Positions 18,337 to 27,021 of a stretch of DNA of 40,167 bases are shown in pieces. The stretch is from positions 1 to 40,167 of IMG/VR virus record IMGVR_UViG_3300027771_000036; one strand, written 5' to 3'. The notes below the pieces were generated by a model, which did no database searches, was not told the DNA's origin, and worked only from the letters and a program-made list of their open reading frames with translations. The stretch is from a virus. Positions within the stretch are counted from its first letter, which is position 1. Each line of letters begins with the position of its first letter. Both the position numbers and the translations under genes were made by a program.

Positions 18337-18645
18337 TTACTCTTCATCTTCATCTGGTTCAGGTGGTATATTACCTAAATTTTCGATAGTGATGAAATGG
18401 TCTTCAAGTTGTGAGATAGCAATTAAACTTTCCATCACAGCACTTCTATGACCACCAGACACTACAGCATCTTGTGCTAGTAGACTAACTCCGTTTATAG
18501 CTTTATCTTTAAAGTAACCTTCTAAAATTACTCTTTGGAATCGTGGGTCTTTTTTAAGAGCTTCTAAATCTTCCCACATTTTTACCCAGTATTCATTTTC
18601 CACAGTAAGAATTTGTTGTTCATTTTCATTTTCAAGGTTATTCAT
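18337..18645 (-). CDS. Small conserved head-region protein
   Basis: 102 residues, AAGGAT about 9 nt before the ATG. The core KKDPRFQRVILEGYFKDKAI followed by a helical LLAQDAVVSGGHRSAVMESL looks like a small protein often encoded between portal and scaffold in N4-gp56 capsid phages; its role is unknown to me. The C-terminus is acidic (PPEPDEDEE). It is the first gene after a good promoter at 18711-18740, so it leads the scaffold/capsid transcript. Confidence 0.8.
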   Translation of the reverse strand: MNNLENENEQQILTVENEYWVKMWEDLEALKKDPRFQRVILEGYFKDKAINGVSLLAQDAVVSGGHRSAVMESLIAISQLEDHFITIENLGNIPPEPDEDEE

Positions 18646-18710
18646 TATTTGAATCCTTTATCCTGTTAGTTTTTAGTAACGTGCAAATGCAGTAGTTACC
18701 GTCTGAGCTT

Positions 18711-18740
18711 ATTATATACATGCTTTACAGCGATTTACAA
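18711..18740 (-). promoter_or_regulatory. Sigma-70 promoter for scaffold and capsid genes
   Basis: On the minus strand: TTGTAA (18735-18740), 18-nt spacer, TATAAT (18711-18716). It overlaps the last codons of the 45-residue basic ORF and precedes the 102-aa gene, scaffold and capsid. It fits a separate strong transcript ending at the terminator at 15785-15808. Confidence 0.65.
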
Positions 18741-18872
18741 TTTTTTCGCCTTATTGCCTGGTTTTTTACACTTTTTCTTCTTAGTTTTAGGTTTATCTAC
18801 TGTGCCACCGTAGTAGTGAGTAGTACTCTGCCCTTCACCACCTGCGTAGTGATGTGCTAAACCATCAGCCAT
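18735..18872 (-). CDS. 45-residue basic protein
   Basis: MADGLAHHYAGGEGQSTTHY followed by a lysine-rich tail (PKTKKKKCKKPGNKAKKL). The ATG is 2 nt after the stop of the preceding 87-aa gene, the same stop-TT-ATG junction used at 617/620, which supports coupled translation. The highly basic C-terminus suggests nucleic acid binding, for example DNA inside the head. No family was recognised. Too short for standard ORF length cut-offs. Confidence 0.6.
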   Translation of the reverse strand: MADGLAHHYAGGEGQSTTHYYGGTVDKPKTKKKKCKKPGNKAKKL

Positions 18873-18874
18873 AA

Positions 18875-19138
18875 CTACTGGCCAACCATTTGTTGTGCAA
18901 GACCGCCTTGGCCTTGTTGGGGTTGTGCAGGAGCTTGTTGTTGTGCTGCCATTTGCTGTTCAAGAATAGCGATAGCTTCCATAATCATTTCAGGCGGAAC
19001 ACCCATCTTCTCTAATTCTTCTGGAGGAATACCTTCCATAAGTAAGGCAACGATTTCTTCTATTGATGGCATTCCTCCTTGAGCTGCTGTTGGTGCTTGC
19101 TGCTGTGTTTGTGCCATACTTGATGCTAAACCTTCCAT
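18875..19138 (-). CDS. Small Gln/Ala/Pro-rich head-region protein
   Basis: 87 residues. A low-complexity start and end (QQQAPTAAQGG; AQQQAPAQPQQGQGG) flank a helical core SIEEIVALLMEGIPPEELEK, then GVPPEMIMEAIAILEQQM. Comparable short proteins lie beside portal genes in related phages, but their function is not known to me. AGGAG lies about 7 nt before the ATG. The next gene starts 2 nt after its stop. Confidence 0.75.
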   Translation of the reverse strand: MEGLASSMAQTQQQAPTAAQGGMPSIEEIVALLMEGIPPEELEKMGVPPEMIMEAIAILEQQMAAQQQAPAQPQQGQGGLAQQMVGQ

Positions 19139-19157
19139 AATGTACTCCTGATATAAA

Positions 19158-19658
19158 TTAGTATTGGGTATCTAAATAGTTATTAAGGTCTTCAACAGCT
19201 GCAGCTTTATTGCCTGCGTCAAGCTCTGCTTCGCCTTCTTGTTTAGAGTTGAATTGTGATTGTATAAACTCTTGCTCTTTTGCTAAGTTGTTAACAGGCT
19301 CTCTATCTTCAGTACCTATAGCCTTTGTAAACCAATCAGATACACTATCCGAAGCTCTACCAAGTTGGCTGCTTATGTCGTCAATGAGACTAGGGCCTTT
19401 TGGTTCTCGGTAGTTAATACCCTGATTTATGTTATCCTGCATTTGTACATCTGCTAGAGAGCCTTCCGATATTGGGCTATAGTCATCAAGTACTGCCATA
19501 TCTAGTTGTCTAACTACGTCGGCATAAGCGTTATTAGCTCCAATGCTTTCAGACTCTGTGGCTACTGCACGCAACTCATCGTTTTTTGATTTAGCACGAT
19601 AAGCAGCAAGTTCTTCTCTGTCTATTTTATTTTGTCTAGCTTTGTCTATGTAACTCAC
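19158..19658 (-). CDS. Hydrophilic protein following portal, unknown
   Basis: 166 residues starting at GTG with GGAG 7 nt upstream; the GTG overlaps the portal stop (GTGA), so it is translationally coupled to the portal. The protein is charged and mostly helical (DKARQNKIDREELAAYRAKS) with no membrane segment or recognised motif. It is probably a minor head component or assembly factor, inferred from coupling. Confidence 0.75.
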   Translation of the reverse strand: MSYIDKARQNKIDREELAAYRAKSKNDELRAVATESESIGANNAYADVVRQLDMAVLDDYSPISEGSLADVQMQDNINQGINYREPKGPSLIDDISSQLGRASDSVSDWFTKAIGTEDREPVNNLAKEQEFIQSQFNSKQEGEAELDAGNKAAAVEDLNNYLDTQY

Positions 19659-21646
19659 GATAGAACTCCTATATTAGTATCGCCAGCTTTATACTGAGCG
19701 AACATTTGCATTAAGTTAGCTTTATGGTTAGCTTCAGCGAGTTCCATTTGCTGTCTGTGTTTTATATCAGCAAGTTCTACAGACTCTAAGTGAGAGAAAC
19801 CTTCATCTTCTTTAACAAAGTTTAAGTCAGCCATGTCAGCATCGCTATTCATACGCCTAACTTTAGCATTTTCAACTGCTGCTTTAGCTCTCTTAAGGTC
19901 AGCATCAATCAAGTTTTCACCAGCTCTAGCATTTCTATCTTTAACTAAGGCTTTAAGACTTTCGTTTTCAAGCATCAAGTTTTCCATTTGAAGTTTCTTC
20001 ATTTGTTCTTCAGCTGGGTCTACTTGTGGTTGGTATTCTCTAATACGTTTAGCTTGTTCAGGCATACGCATTAAGTCCATTATATCAGCCATTATTTCAC
20101 GTCTAACTGCTGGGTCTTCATTAGGACCAACTGTTTGAAGTAAGAATGAAAGCTCTTGGGACTTAGCAGCGTTATCCTCTGCAGTAGCTATTGTTACATC
20201 AATATCTACTCGACCATCTAGGTCATCACGACGTACAGGAACGAATTCATCATTAGTAACACGTACAACTTCTTCGTCTTCTAAGAATTCGGAGTTATAC
20301 GACATCCATTTACGTATTAAAGGTTTGATTAAGTTTTCAGCTACGTTACGAACTAAGTTCATTCGTCTAACTGCTGTGGCATCCATTGCTCCACGAGCGC
20401 CAGTAGCTGTATTACCTAAACTACCACCATTGATTCCACCACTAAAAGATTTAGTACCAGTAATAGATTCAATCTCATTATTCATGAGGCCAATCATGTC
20501 GAAAGCTGAGCCAGGTATTTGGTTGTAAGCACCTTGCCAGAAGTCATTTAAAGTGCCATTGAACTCGAAGTTCTGACCACCTAAGAATTTCTTACGGTTA
20601 ACAGGGTCTAATGCACCTTTACGTGTAGCAACTTGGCCGTTATTAGATTGGGCCATGTTATCAATGATTCCACGAATAACTGCTGTCTTAACTTTCTGAT
20701 TATCACCAATAAGTTCGGCAGTAGCTTCACCGTGTATCTTGAAAGGAATACTATTAAATGGAACTATAATGAACGGAGGCTTACCGTCTGGATATGGGCT
20801 TGAACTAAGTCTAACAATAATATCGTTAATCCATGCACATACGATAGGTTCTGCTATACCGTCACCATTCATATCGTAGTTACCCCAATACTCATAGATA
20901 ACTAATTTTTTTCTAGGTTCATCTGTAAACCTGAAGTCTGTGTCATCTTCTGAGTCATAGTCCATGTCTTCAGAACTTTGGCCTGCTACTTTATCTAAAT
21001 TTTTGTACCTTCCGTCTGCACGGAGACTGGATAGGTTAGTTTCGTAACGATGAATAATGAACTCAGCGTTATCTAAATTATCTTGGCATGTTGGGTCAAC
21101 GTAGATATCTTCATTACGACATACTTTAGCAGTTGGTTGGTTTTTAGTTACAACCATTTCAGTAATTTCTTCTTGGATTACTATTTCATTACCTAGCTCA
21201 TCTATAACTACTTTATCAACTACTGACTGTACTTCTTTCTCTTCAGTGTCCCAACCAGTCTGTACAACTAATGTACCTTCACGGTCTAATACTTTTACTG
21301 ATTTGGATATGAAATTAAACCTATCGAATTTACGAGTAAATTGGGTATTAAGAAGAAGTTCATTCTGCTTAGCTGCAGCTTCATCTTCCCAAGTAATAGG
21401 GGTACATTTGATAATATCTGATGTACTAACGAAAGGGTCAACAATAGTAGCATGCTGCCATTCTGATTGTTTTTTAATGTCTCTTGAGACAATAGCCGAT
21501 TTACCCTTACGCTCATTGCCATAAGGTGCACCGTCGTACTCAGCTTTCCACCTACCAATAAGTGCATCTTGAGAATTTTTTAGGGTTTCTGCCGATTTCA
21601 TGTCTGCTTTAAGAGCGTTTAACAATTCGGCTTTTTTAACTTTCAT
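19655..21646 (-). CDS. Portal protein, P22-like
   Basis: 663 residues from the ATG at 21646, which has AAGGG 6 nt upstream. The frame also opens at a TTG at 21694, but that lies inside the promoter -10 region and is unlikely. The N-terminal part contains LIGRWKAEYDGAPYGNERKG and SAIVSRDIKKQSEWQHATIV; the centre has FIIVPFNSIPFKIHGEATAE and an SGGINGGSLGNTATGARGAM segment; the C-terminal 120 residues are a long charged helix, as in P22-type barrels. Twelve copies would form the DNA channel at one head vertex. It follows a near-consensus promoter. Confidence 0.88.
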   Translation of the reverse strand: MKVKKAELLNALKADMKSAETLKNSQDALIGRWKAEYDGAPYGNERKGKSAIVSRDIKKQSEWQHATIVDPFVSTSDIIKCTPITWEDEAAAKQNELLLNTQFTRKFDRFNFISKSVKVLDREGTLVVQTGWDTEEKEVQSVVDKVVIDELGNEIVIQEEITEMVVTKNQPTAKVCRNEDIYVDPTCQDNLDNAEFIIHRYETNLSSLRADGRYKNLDKVAGQSSEDMDYDSEDDTDFRFTDEPRKKLVIYEYWGNYDMNGDGIAEPIVCAWINDIIVRLSSSPYPDGKPPFIIVPFNSIPFKIHGEATAELIGDNQKVKTAVIRGIIDNMAQSNNGQVATRKGALDPVNRKKFLGGQNFEFNGTLNDFWQGAYNQIPGSAFDMIGLMNNEIESITGTKSFSGGINGGSLGNTATGARGAMDATAVRRMNLVRNVAENLIKPLIRKWMSYNSEFLEDEEVVRVTNDEFVPVRRDDLDGRVDIDVTIATAEDNAAKSQELSFLLQTVGPNEDPAVRREIMADIMDLMRMPEQAKRIREYQPQVDPAEEQMKKLQMENLMLENESLKALVKDRNARAGENLIDADLKRAKAAVENAKVRRMNSDADMADLNFVKEDEGFSHLESVELADIKHRQQMELAEANHKANLMQMFAQYKAGDTNIGVLS

Positions 21647-21684
21647 ATTTTCCCTTGATAACGGTACAGCAGTATTAGTGCGGA

Positions 21685-21713
21685 ATTGTATCAACCACCT
21701 TACTTACTGTCAA
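21685..21713 (-). promoter_or_regulatory. Near-consensus sigma-70 promoter for the portal unit
   Basis: On the minus strand: TTGACA (21708-21713), exactly 17 nt, TACAAT (21685-21690), with TG one base before the -10 (extended -10). It is the best promoter match I found. The predicted start is near 21678, about 30 nt before the portal ATG at 21646. Confidence 0.85.
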
Positions 21714-21727
21714 TTTAATACCTAATA

Positions 21728-21745
21728 AGCTGCCTTACAGCAGCT
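21728..21745 (-). terminator. Hairpin at the end of the lysis gene group
   Basis: AGCTGC and GCAGCT form a 6-bp perfect stem with a 6-nt loop, just past the stop of the 155-aa gene and upstream of the portal promoter. On the minus strand a T/A-rich but interrupted tail follows (TATTAGGTATTAAATT). Position supports a terminator; the weak U-tract leaves doubt. Confidence 0.5.
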
Positions 21746-21766
21746 ACGTTAGCATGTTTGTAGGAA

Positions 21767-22234
21767 CTAAGCCTTACTGCTGTGCTTTATTTTGGATGTT
21801 AGGAAATCTAGCTTATTTTGGGTGTATGAGTTAACACCGAGTCTTTGCCGTGTATCAGATAATGTCATAATTTCTTTTATATAGTATTCACCTGTGATGT
21901 ACTCTCTATCGTTAGCCTGGAACTCTGTAAATGCGGAGTTCACATCGCTGATTAAGTTAGCTTTTTCAACTACGTTCTTAAGGACATTTATGTGCTCCTT
22001 GATTTCAGTAGTTCCATTATCGCAGCTAGTCCTGTCTCTCTGTATTAGTTCGTAAAGAACAATCAAACCTAGCAGTGTAATAAACGCTATTATCCTTCCA
22101 TTTTGTGGGAGCTTTAGTGTAATAAGTTCTACAACAAAAGGGTTAGCATCACTGAACACAAACAGCAGAGCTATTAGCATTATCAGTGTTTTAGGACTTA
22201 CAAAGCCTTTAAGCAGGGTTATGATAGTGTTCAT
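21767..22234 (-). CDS. Two-TM membrane protein in the lysis group
   Basis: 155 residues. Two hydrophobic segments (about 16-36, TLIMLIALLFVFSDANPFVV, and 48-64, IIAFITLLGLIVLYELI) are followed by a charged cytoplasmic or periplasmic domain with helical character (EIKEHINVLKNVVEKANLIS). It lies directly after the endolysin gene, so a second holin, antiholin or spanin-like role is plausible. I could not assign it to a family. Confidence 0.7.
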   Translation of the reverse strand: MNTIITLLKGFVSPKTLIMLIALLFVFSDANPFVVELITLKLPQNGRIIAFITLLGLIVLYELIQRDRTSCDNGTTEIKEHINVLKNVVEKANLISDVNSAFTEFQANDREYITGEYYIKEIMTLSDTRQRLGVNSYTQNKLDFLTSKIKHSSKA

Positions 22235-22343
22235 TATTTACCTATATTGTTATTATCACCAAAATTGATGAACGCAGTACTGCATATATAAAGTTTAGTA
22301 AGTCTACTATTTTATCCTTGACGTAGCTAGCTAAATCAGTAAG

Positions 22344-22745
22344 TTAGGCAATCTCTATATGACCTCCATCCCACCCGTGAAATATAGTACTTCCAAATGT
22401 ACCTCCCCATACTAAATCCAAACCCATTTCTTTAGATAGTGTGTTGAATACTCCGTACAGAATTGCTAAATGTACTGGGTCCCAACTAGTATGCCCATCT
22501 ATGTAAGCGTAGAAGTCGAATGCTTTACCGCTCTGGTGTTTGCTTTTTATCTTTACACCATCACACTTACTAACTTCCTTAGCAAATAGTCCTGCTTGCT
22601 GTTCCGATGTTCTTATACCTCCGTCTTTAGGGATACCGAAGTCTATCGGTGTAACCAGTATAGCTTTTTTTATTAGCGTAACTAGGAGAGGGTCTACACC
22701 CTCTATACGTTTAAGTGAATTTGAGCTTAACTTAAATTTGTGCAT
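22344..22745 (-). CDS. Endolysin, M15 L-alanyl-D-glutamate peptidase type
   Basis: 133 residues, the usual size of T5-type endolysins. Zinc-site motifs are present: SKHQSGKAFD (68-77; H70 and D77) and GGHIEI (127-132; H129), plus the conserved GGIRT (42-46). This family cuts the L-Ala-D-Glu link in peptidoglycan stem peptides. There is no signal peptide, so it needs a holin; the 3-TM holin gene lies immediately upstream with its stop touching this ATG, and AAGG in its final codons serves as SD. Confidence 0.9.
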   Translation of the reverse strand: MHKFKLSSNSLKRIEGVDPLLVTLIKKAILVTPIDFGIPKDGGIRTSEQQAGLFAKEVSKCDGVKIKSKHQSGKAFDFYAYIDGHTSWDPVHLAILYGVFNTLSKEMGLDLVWGGTFGSTIFHGWDGGHIEIA

Positions 22746-23141
22746 CTACTTACCTTTCAGTTGTGTTAAACCGTATGAACCAAAGAAAAAAATTGATATA
22801 GCGGTAGTTACTGTTATCATCAATGTGCTTGTAGCCAACTCAAAGTAGAACGTAGCTAACTCCATATCAAATGGTGCTGCTATACAACAAAACAGTATTA
22901 AACCTGCTTGTAATTTAATCCACATGACAGCAATAGCTCTACGTGTCCTGGAACGCTCTGTGTTCTCAGATAGCGTACTTTCTACAAACTTCTGTACACT
23001 GACAACAGTTTTACCATTTGCTTCCATTACTTCTTCTGGTGTAAGTTTCATGTTACCAATCCAACCACCTACCTGAGATAGTAGACCCTTGTCTTTATCC
23101 ATTATATCATCTACTACTTTATTACTGCTAAACCAACCCAT
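22746..23141 (-). CDS. Holin, 3-TM (GTA-type) family
   Basis: 131 residues. The N-terminal soluble part (MGWFSSNKVVDDIMDKDKGL and LTPEEV), the linker ENTERSRTRRAIAVMWIKLQ and the following hydrophobic stretches (about 69-90 and 95-125) match the 'holin of 3TMs, for gene-transfer release' pattern, from memory of PF11351. It would open the inner membrane to release the endolysin. AGGAG is about 7 nt before the ATG. It directly precedes the endolysin gene. Confidence 0.82.
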   Translation of the reverse strand: MGWFSSNKVVDDIMDKDKGLLSQVGGWIGNMKLTPEEVMEANGKTVVSVQKFVESTLSENTERSRTRRAIAVMWIKLQAGLILFCCIAAPFDMELATFYFELATSTLMITVTTAISIFFFGSYGLTQLKGK

Positions 23142-23194
23142 AATATTCTCCTATTTCTTGTTGTTACATGCAGCTAACTTCGTCTGAGTCAATC

Positions 23195-23614
23195 TCACAA
23201 CTGTGGCCAACTTACTGAGTAAGGAAAACCTTCTTGTGCTGTTACATCCCTCAACGCTTCTCGGTATGCCGCAACCTCTGGTGTAAGGGTGACATCAGAC
23301 AACGCCATCCAGTCTGTGTTAGTTAACAGCTCAGTACGCTGTTTACGGACATTCTCTGATACGTGTTCAGTAGGTAATTTAGCTATTACGTAACCAGTAG
23401 TCCACTCCCCATCTACTAAGGTATAGCCCGAATCCTTAGGGTAGTGTGTGTTTTTATCATACTCTGGCGTATCTAGTACCGTAACTACATACACTCCGTA
23501 ACCTAGTAATGTCTCACTGTCCATTTTTTTAGGAAAGCTAACATTAGGATGTTCTTGTCTTAATTGAGTAAGGCTGTATTGAGTAGGCTTACCGTCTATT
23601 AGTTTGATATACAT
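23195..23614 (-). CDS. Tail-assembly-chaperone-like protein (copy 1)
   Basis: 139 residues with GGGG about 6 nt before the ATG. The N-terminal half has LRQEHPNVSFPKKMDSETLL and GYGVYVV, and the C-terminal half has LLTNTDWMALSDVTLTPEVA and YREALRDVTAQEGFPYSVSW. The C-terminal motif is the signature of the phage tail assembly chaperone-like family (Phage_tail_APC) found next to fibre genes. It follows the 655-aa PKD/DUF285 gene by 11 nt and may help fold or attach that protein. Confidence 0.85.
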   Translation of the reverse strand: MYIKLIDGKPTQYSLTQLRQEHPNVSFPKKMDSETLLGYGVYVVTVLDTPEYDKNTHYPKDSGYTLVDGEWTTGYVIAKLPTEHVSENVRKQRTELLTNTDWMALSDVTLTPEVAAYREALRDVTAQEGFPYSVSWPQL

Positions 23615-23625
23615 ATTTATCCCCT

Positions 23626-25593
23626 TTAACTTATTATGTCGAGGTACACATTCAGCGTACCAATGGTTGCTCCTAACCTTGCTTCTGCAAAGCTAAGTGT
23701 TGGTGATGAGCTTAGTGTTTTGCTTGGTGTACGTAACCAAAACTTTTTACTTGGAAACCCTGAACCGTTACCACTAGTCTCAGCATACACATACCAACTA
23801 TCATCGACCCCATCTGCATCAACCCTACCAGTACCGCTGCTAGGTGTACCACCCGTGTCTCTATTCCAACTACCGATGGTTGTACCGGCTACCAGCCCAG
23901 ACCACGCAACACTCGGATATGTATCTTCCTGTGCCGTACTTACTTCCATACTGTGGGTCGAACCTCCAAAGGTAGAAAGAGTGCCATCTACATTAATAGT
24001 ATCCAACTGCATATCACCCGTATAGCTAGAGCCTCCAATATACTCAAATACTACCCTAACTGTCTTACCTGCATAAGCGGAGATATCTATGTTATGTGTA
24101 GTCCATGCGTTCACTTCACCTGATATTGTCAGTAATGGGTCTGTTAGCCCTAGTGATGTACCTCCTGGGCAAGTTCCCCATACTGGGGTATTGGCTGTTA
24201 TTAGTGCGCTATTGTGACTGAAATAGTTGGCCCCTCCGATTAGGTTAACGCACCAACCTGATAAATCTTGATTGAAGTTGGTAGCTTCTTGGAACATGTA
24301 GTCCATAGTATTAACATTACTTACATCCCAAGAACTAATATCTTGATTGAACTGAGTAGCAACACCGAACATAAACCTCATAGTAGTAACTGAACTAACG
24401 TCCCAGCTGCCAATATCTTGATTGAATACACTGGCGTATGCAAAGGTTCCGGCTAGGTAAGATACATTAGCAGGCAAAACTAAAGGTACTTGCACTAAGT
24501 TTGTCGCGGAGTAGAAAGCATTGCTCAGGTTAGTGATGCCTAAATCACCAAAACTTAAACACTTTCTAATCTTATTATTATGTGTGTAGACTTCGCCATT
24601 CCCATGCCCGTACCCATCCAGACTACCTGTAATAATAACCTGATACACACCGCCAGTAGCGTAAGAGTGGAGTTTGTAGCCAGTGGTAGTATAGGTGTCG
24701 CTAGTGCCATCACCCCAATCTACTAAAACATCCACATCTGAGGATAGTGGAATACCCACCTCAGTTGTCCCATCACCTAATGTTGTATCGAACTCTAAAG
24801 TAAAAGGTTGTACGGGACAGGTTCCCCACACTGGGGTATTAGATACGGTTAGTGCACCATCAGTTTTAAAACCTGTAGGTTCGGTAAGCATTGTAGGGAC
24901 ACACCAACCTGATAAGTCTTGGTTGAAAGTAGTGGCCCTGTAGAACATATACGTCATATCATTAACATTACTTACATCCCAATTATTTATATCTTGATTG
25001 AAGCTATAGGCATAGAAGAACATGGCTCGCATATTAGTAACATTACTTACGTCCCAAGAACTGATGTCTTGATTAAAGTTATAGGCTTCGTTAAACATAC
25101 TTCGGGTACTAGTAACATTACTTATATCCCAATTACCTATATCTTGGTTGAAGATATGGGCCTTGAAGAACATATAAGACACATCAGTAACAGTGCTAGG
25201 GAGTTCATCAGGTACTACAGTTAAACTACTACAATCCCAAAAGCAGCGATGTAAAGAAGTAATTCCTAAGTTCCCAAAGCTGGTACACCTAGTCAGTTTG
25301 GCATTATGAGGTGGAGTAAACACACTCCCAAAAGCCTCCAATGCACCTGAAATTCTTACTGTGTATATTCCACGCACCGAGTAGTTGTGGCTTGCCAGAT
25401 TTGTAGTAACTGCATGACTAGAGCCATCTCCCCAATTGATTGTCACATCTACTGAGGTGACTGAGGTGCCATCACCAAGAGCTACTGCTATGTCATTTGA
25501 ACCATCACCTAATGAGGTATCAAATACTAGAATAAGGTCGTCACTAGCCACACTGTCTGCGGATGCTGCTAATAGTGTTTTATATAACAACAT
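23626..25593 (-). CDS. PKD/DUF285 (BspA-type) repeat receptor-binding candidate
   Basis: 655 residues, two similar halves plus a tail. Each half has a PKD-like beta domain with INWGDGSS or VDWGDGTS (near 50 and 285), then BspA-type repeats of about 25 residues with FNQDI(G/S)xWD(V/I)S(N/S)V: four in the first half (138-231), three in the second (384-451). Both halves end in GWC....NTPVWGTCP, with paired Cys. The last 180 residues look like a beta-sandwich carbohydrate-binding or MAM-like domain ([19 protein letters not shown]). DUF285 repeats are common on bacterial surface proteins; here they probably form a phage adhesin. The start overlaps the preceding stop (TAATG). Confidence 0.82.
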   Translation of the reverse strand: MLLYKTLLAASADSVASDDLILVFDTSLGDGSNDIAVALGDGTSVTSVDVTINWGDGSSHAVTTNLASHNYSVRGIYTVRISGALEAFGSVFTPPHNAKLTRCTSFGNLGITSLHRCFWDCSSLTVVPDELPSTVTDVSYMFFKAHIFNQDIGNWDISNVTSTRSMFNEAYNFNQDISSWDVSNVTNMRAMFFYAYSFNQDINNWDVSNVNDMTYMFYRATTFNQDLSGWCVPTMLTEPTGFKTDGALTVSNTPVWGTCPVQPFTLEFDTTLGDGTTEVGIPLSSDVDVLVDWGDGTSDTYTTTGYKLHSYATGGVYQVIITGSLDGYGHGNGEVYTHNNKIRKCLSFGDLGITNLSNAFYSATNLVQVPLVLPANVSYLAGTFAYASVFNQDIGSWDVSSVTTMRFMFGVATQFNQDISSWDVSNVNTMDYMFQEATNFNQDLSGWCVNLIGGANYFSHNSALITANTPVWGTCPGGTSLGLTDPLLTISGEVNAWTTHNIDISAYAGKTVRVVFEYIGGSSYTGDMQLDTINVDGTLSTFGGSTHSMEVSTAQEDTYPSVAWSGLVAGTTIGSWNRDTGGTPSSGTGRVDADGVDDSWYVYAETSGNGSGFPSKKFWLRTPSKTLSSSPTLSFAEARLGATIGTLNVYLDIIS

Positions 25594-26636
25594 TAGACTG
25601 CCTCCCCTATGTAAGCACCAACAATGTATTGGGCAGACGGTGAAGACACCTTATATAGCACTATAACGTCAGACGTATAAGAAGAAGATACTAATGTAGG
25701 GGCTACACCTGTTACCCAACTGATGGAAGGCCAAGTAACTGGATAAGTCCCTCCGTTTGATAAGTGTAAGATTATGTACTCACCTACGCCTATAGACTGC
25801 GTAAATGTTGTAGCGCCACTTAGTACTTTAGTTTGTATCGTACCATTTGTTGGCTCTAATACCGTCCCTGTTAGGTTATAAACTTCTTCAGTTATAGAGC
25901 CTGTAAAAGATACATTATTAAAGTCAGGTACACCGCCGCCATTGACAACCGTTACATCTAAAGTAGCATCTCCCATATTAGTAAACGTGGCAGAACCAGT
26001 AGCATCACCTGACAACGTTAGTGTCATATCATGCGTATTTGGCAAATATGCATGAGTGTGGCTTGATGCTGCCGCACCTATATTTGCCGCTGTTAAATTA
26101 CGAGTAGCTACAGTAGCATTGGCATCCGTAACATGACCATTAGTATCAGTAGTGACGTTAAAATCTAAATCACTAATTACTGTTGCTCCTGATAAAGGAC
26201 CAGTATCTAAGTTAATATCATCGCCAGCAAATGTTGGATGGGTGTATGTGTAGTTGTTAGCGTTAGTTGCACCAGTATAACCTAAGTTTGCTAGTGTCAA
26301 TGTACGTGTAGATATAACACCGTTAGCGTCTGTAACGTGACCTATACCATCTGTAGTAACATTAATATCAATATCACTTACAACTGTAGCGCCTGTTAAC
26401 GCACCTGTGTCTACACTAAAGTCATCCCCTGCGTATGTAGGGTGATTGTAAGCAGGTCGCCATGTATTAGTATCAGTAAATACGGCTCCTACAGGTACAG
26501 CAGTCTGAACCAATGGATGACTCACGTTACTAACTTTTGCGGTGTTAGCAACTATCGCAGACGTAGCGCCGGTCATTTGTGTCTCAATATCGCTTATACT
26601 TGCTATATCAGTAAGGTTTTCTGTTATTTTACTCAT
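25593..26636 (-). CDS. Tail fibre / receptor-binding protein, 347 aa
   Basis: 347 residues. Two near-copies of a beta module occur at about 58-110 and 120-180: [20 protein letters not shown] and [20 protein letters not shown], each followed by GHVTDAN and a T(R)xLT(L/A)ANxG strand. SSHTHAY at about 192-198 is like metal-binding HxH sites in T4 gp12-type fibres. It shares [10 protein letters not shown] with the 1374-aa fibre ([10 protein letters not shown]). The start overlaps the chaperone-like gene stop (ATGA). It probably trimerises as a fibre. Confidence 0.82.
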   Translation of the reverse strand: MSKITENLTDIASISDIETQMTGATSAIVANTAKVSNVSHPLVQTAVPVGAVFTDTNTWRPAYNHPTYAGDDFSVDTGALTGATVVSDIDINVTTDGIGHVTDANGVISTRTLTLANLGYTGATNANNYTYTHPTFAGDDINLDTGPLSGATVISDLDFNVTTDTNGHVTDANATVATRNLTAANIGAAASSHTHAYLPNTHDMTLTLSGDATGSATFTNMGDATLDVTVVNGGGVPDFNNVSFTGSITEEVYNLTGTVLEPTNGTIQTKVLSGATTFTQSIGVGEYIILHLSNGGTYPVTWPSISWVTGVAPTLVSSSYTSDVIVLYKVSSPSAQYIVGAYIGEAV

Positions 26637-27004
26637 ACCACTTCTCCTCTATTCAGTAACGCTATAGCTTCATTCCTTAGTGCTATAGTTTCTTCTGGTA
26701 TAGCTATACCTCTAGATAATAATCTAATTTCATACCAGTCAGTATCGTTCAGATATTGTTTAGCAGATTCTGATGCAGTAATCACCTTACCGTCAACTTC
26801 CATATAAGCTTCAGTGAGCTCAACTGCCATATCCAGATATTTATCATTAACCTCTTGAGTCTTACTTTTCATAAGAGGTATATCACTTATATATTCTTTA
26901 TGAATAGCCTTTCTCTCGGCTATTAGTTGTTCAGTTATATGGGTAGGCAATAATGAAAGTTTTGACACCCCTTTTAACCTATTAAATATATCTTCGCTTG
27001 TCAT
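26633..27004 (-). CDS. Tail-assembly-chaperone-like protein (copy 2)
   Basis: 123 residues from the third in-frame ATG (27004), chosen because AAGGAT lies 6 nt upstream; ATGs at 27028 and 27019 are in frame but overlap or touch the preceding stop and lack an SD. The C-terminal motif YLNDTDWYEIRLLSRGIAIP and EETIALRNEAI parallels copy 1 at 23195-23614. It lies between two fibre genes and overlaps the start of the 347-aa fibre by 4 nt, suggesting service to that fibre. Confidence 0.75.
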   Translation of the reverse strand: MTSEDIFNRLKGVSKLSLLPTHITEQLIAERKAIHKEYISDIPLMKSKTQEVNDKYLDMAVELTEAYMEVDGKVITASESAKQYLNDTDWYEIRLLSRGIAIPEETIALRNEAIALLNRGEVV

Positions 27005-27021
27005 TTTATTATCCTTCATGA

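Noticed and set aside
21646-21694. TTG start at 21694 for the portal.
   Set aside because: It lies inside the -10 region of a near-consensus promoter, so the transcript would start after it; the ATG at 21646 has a good SD.
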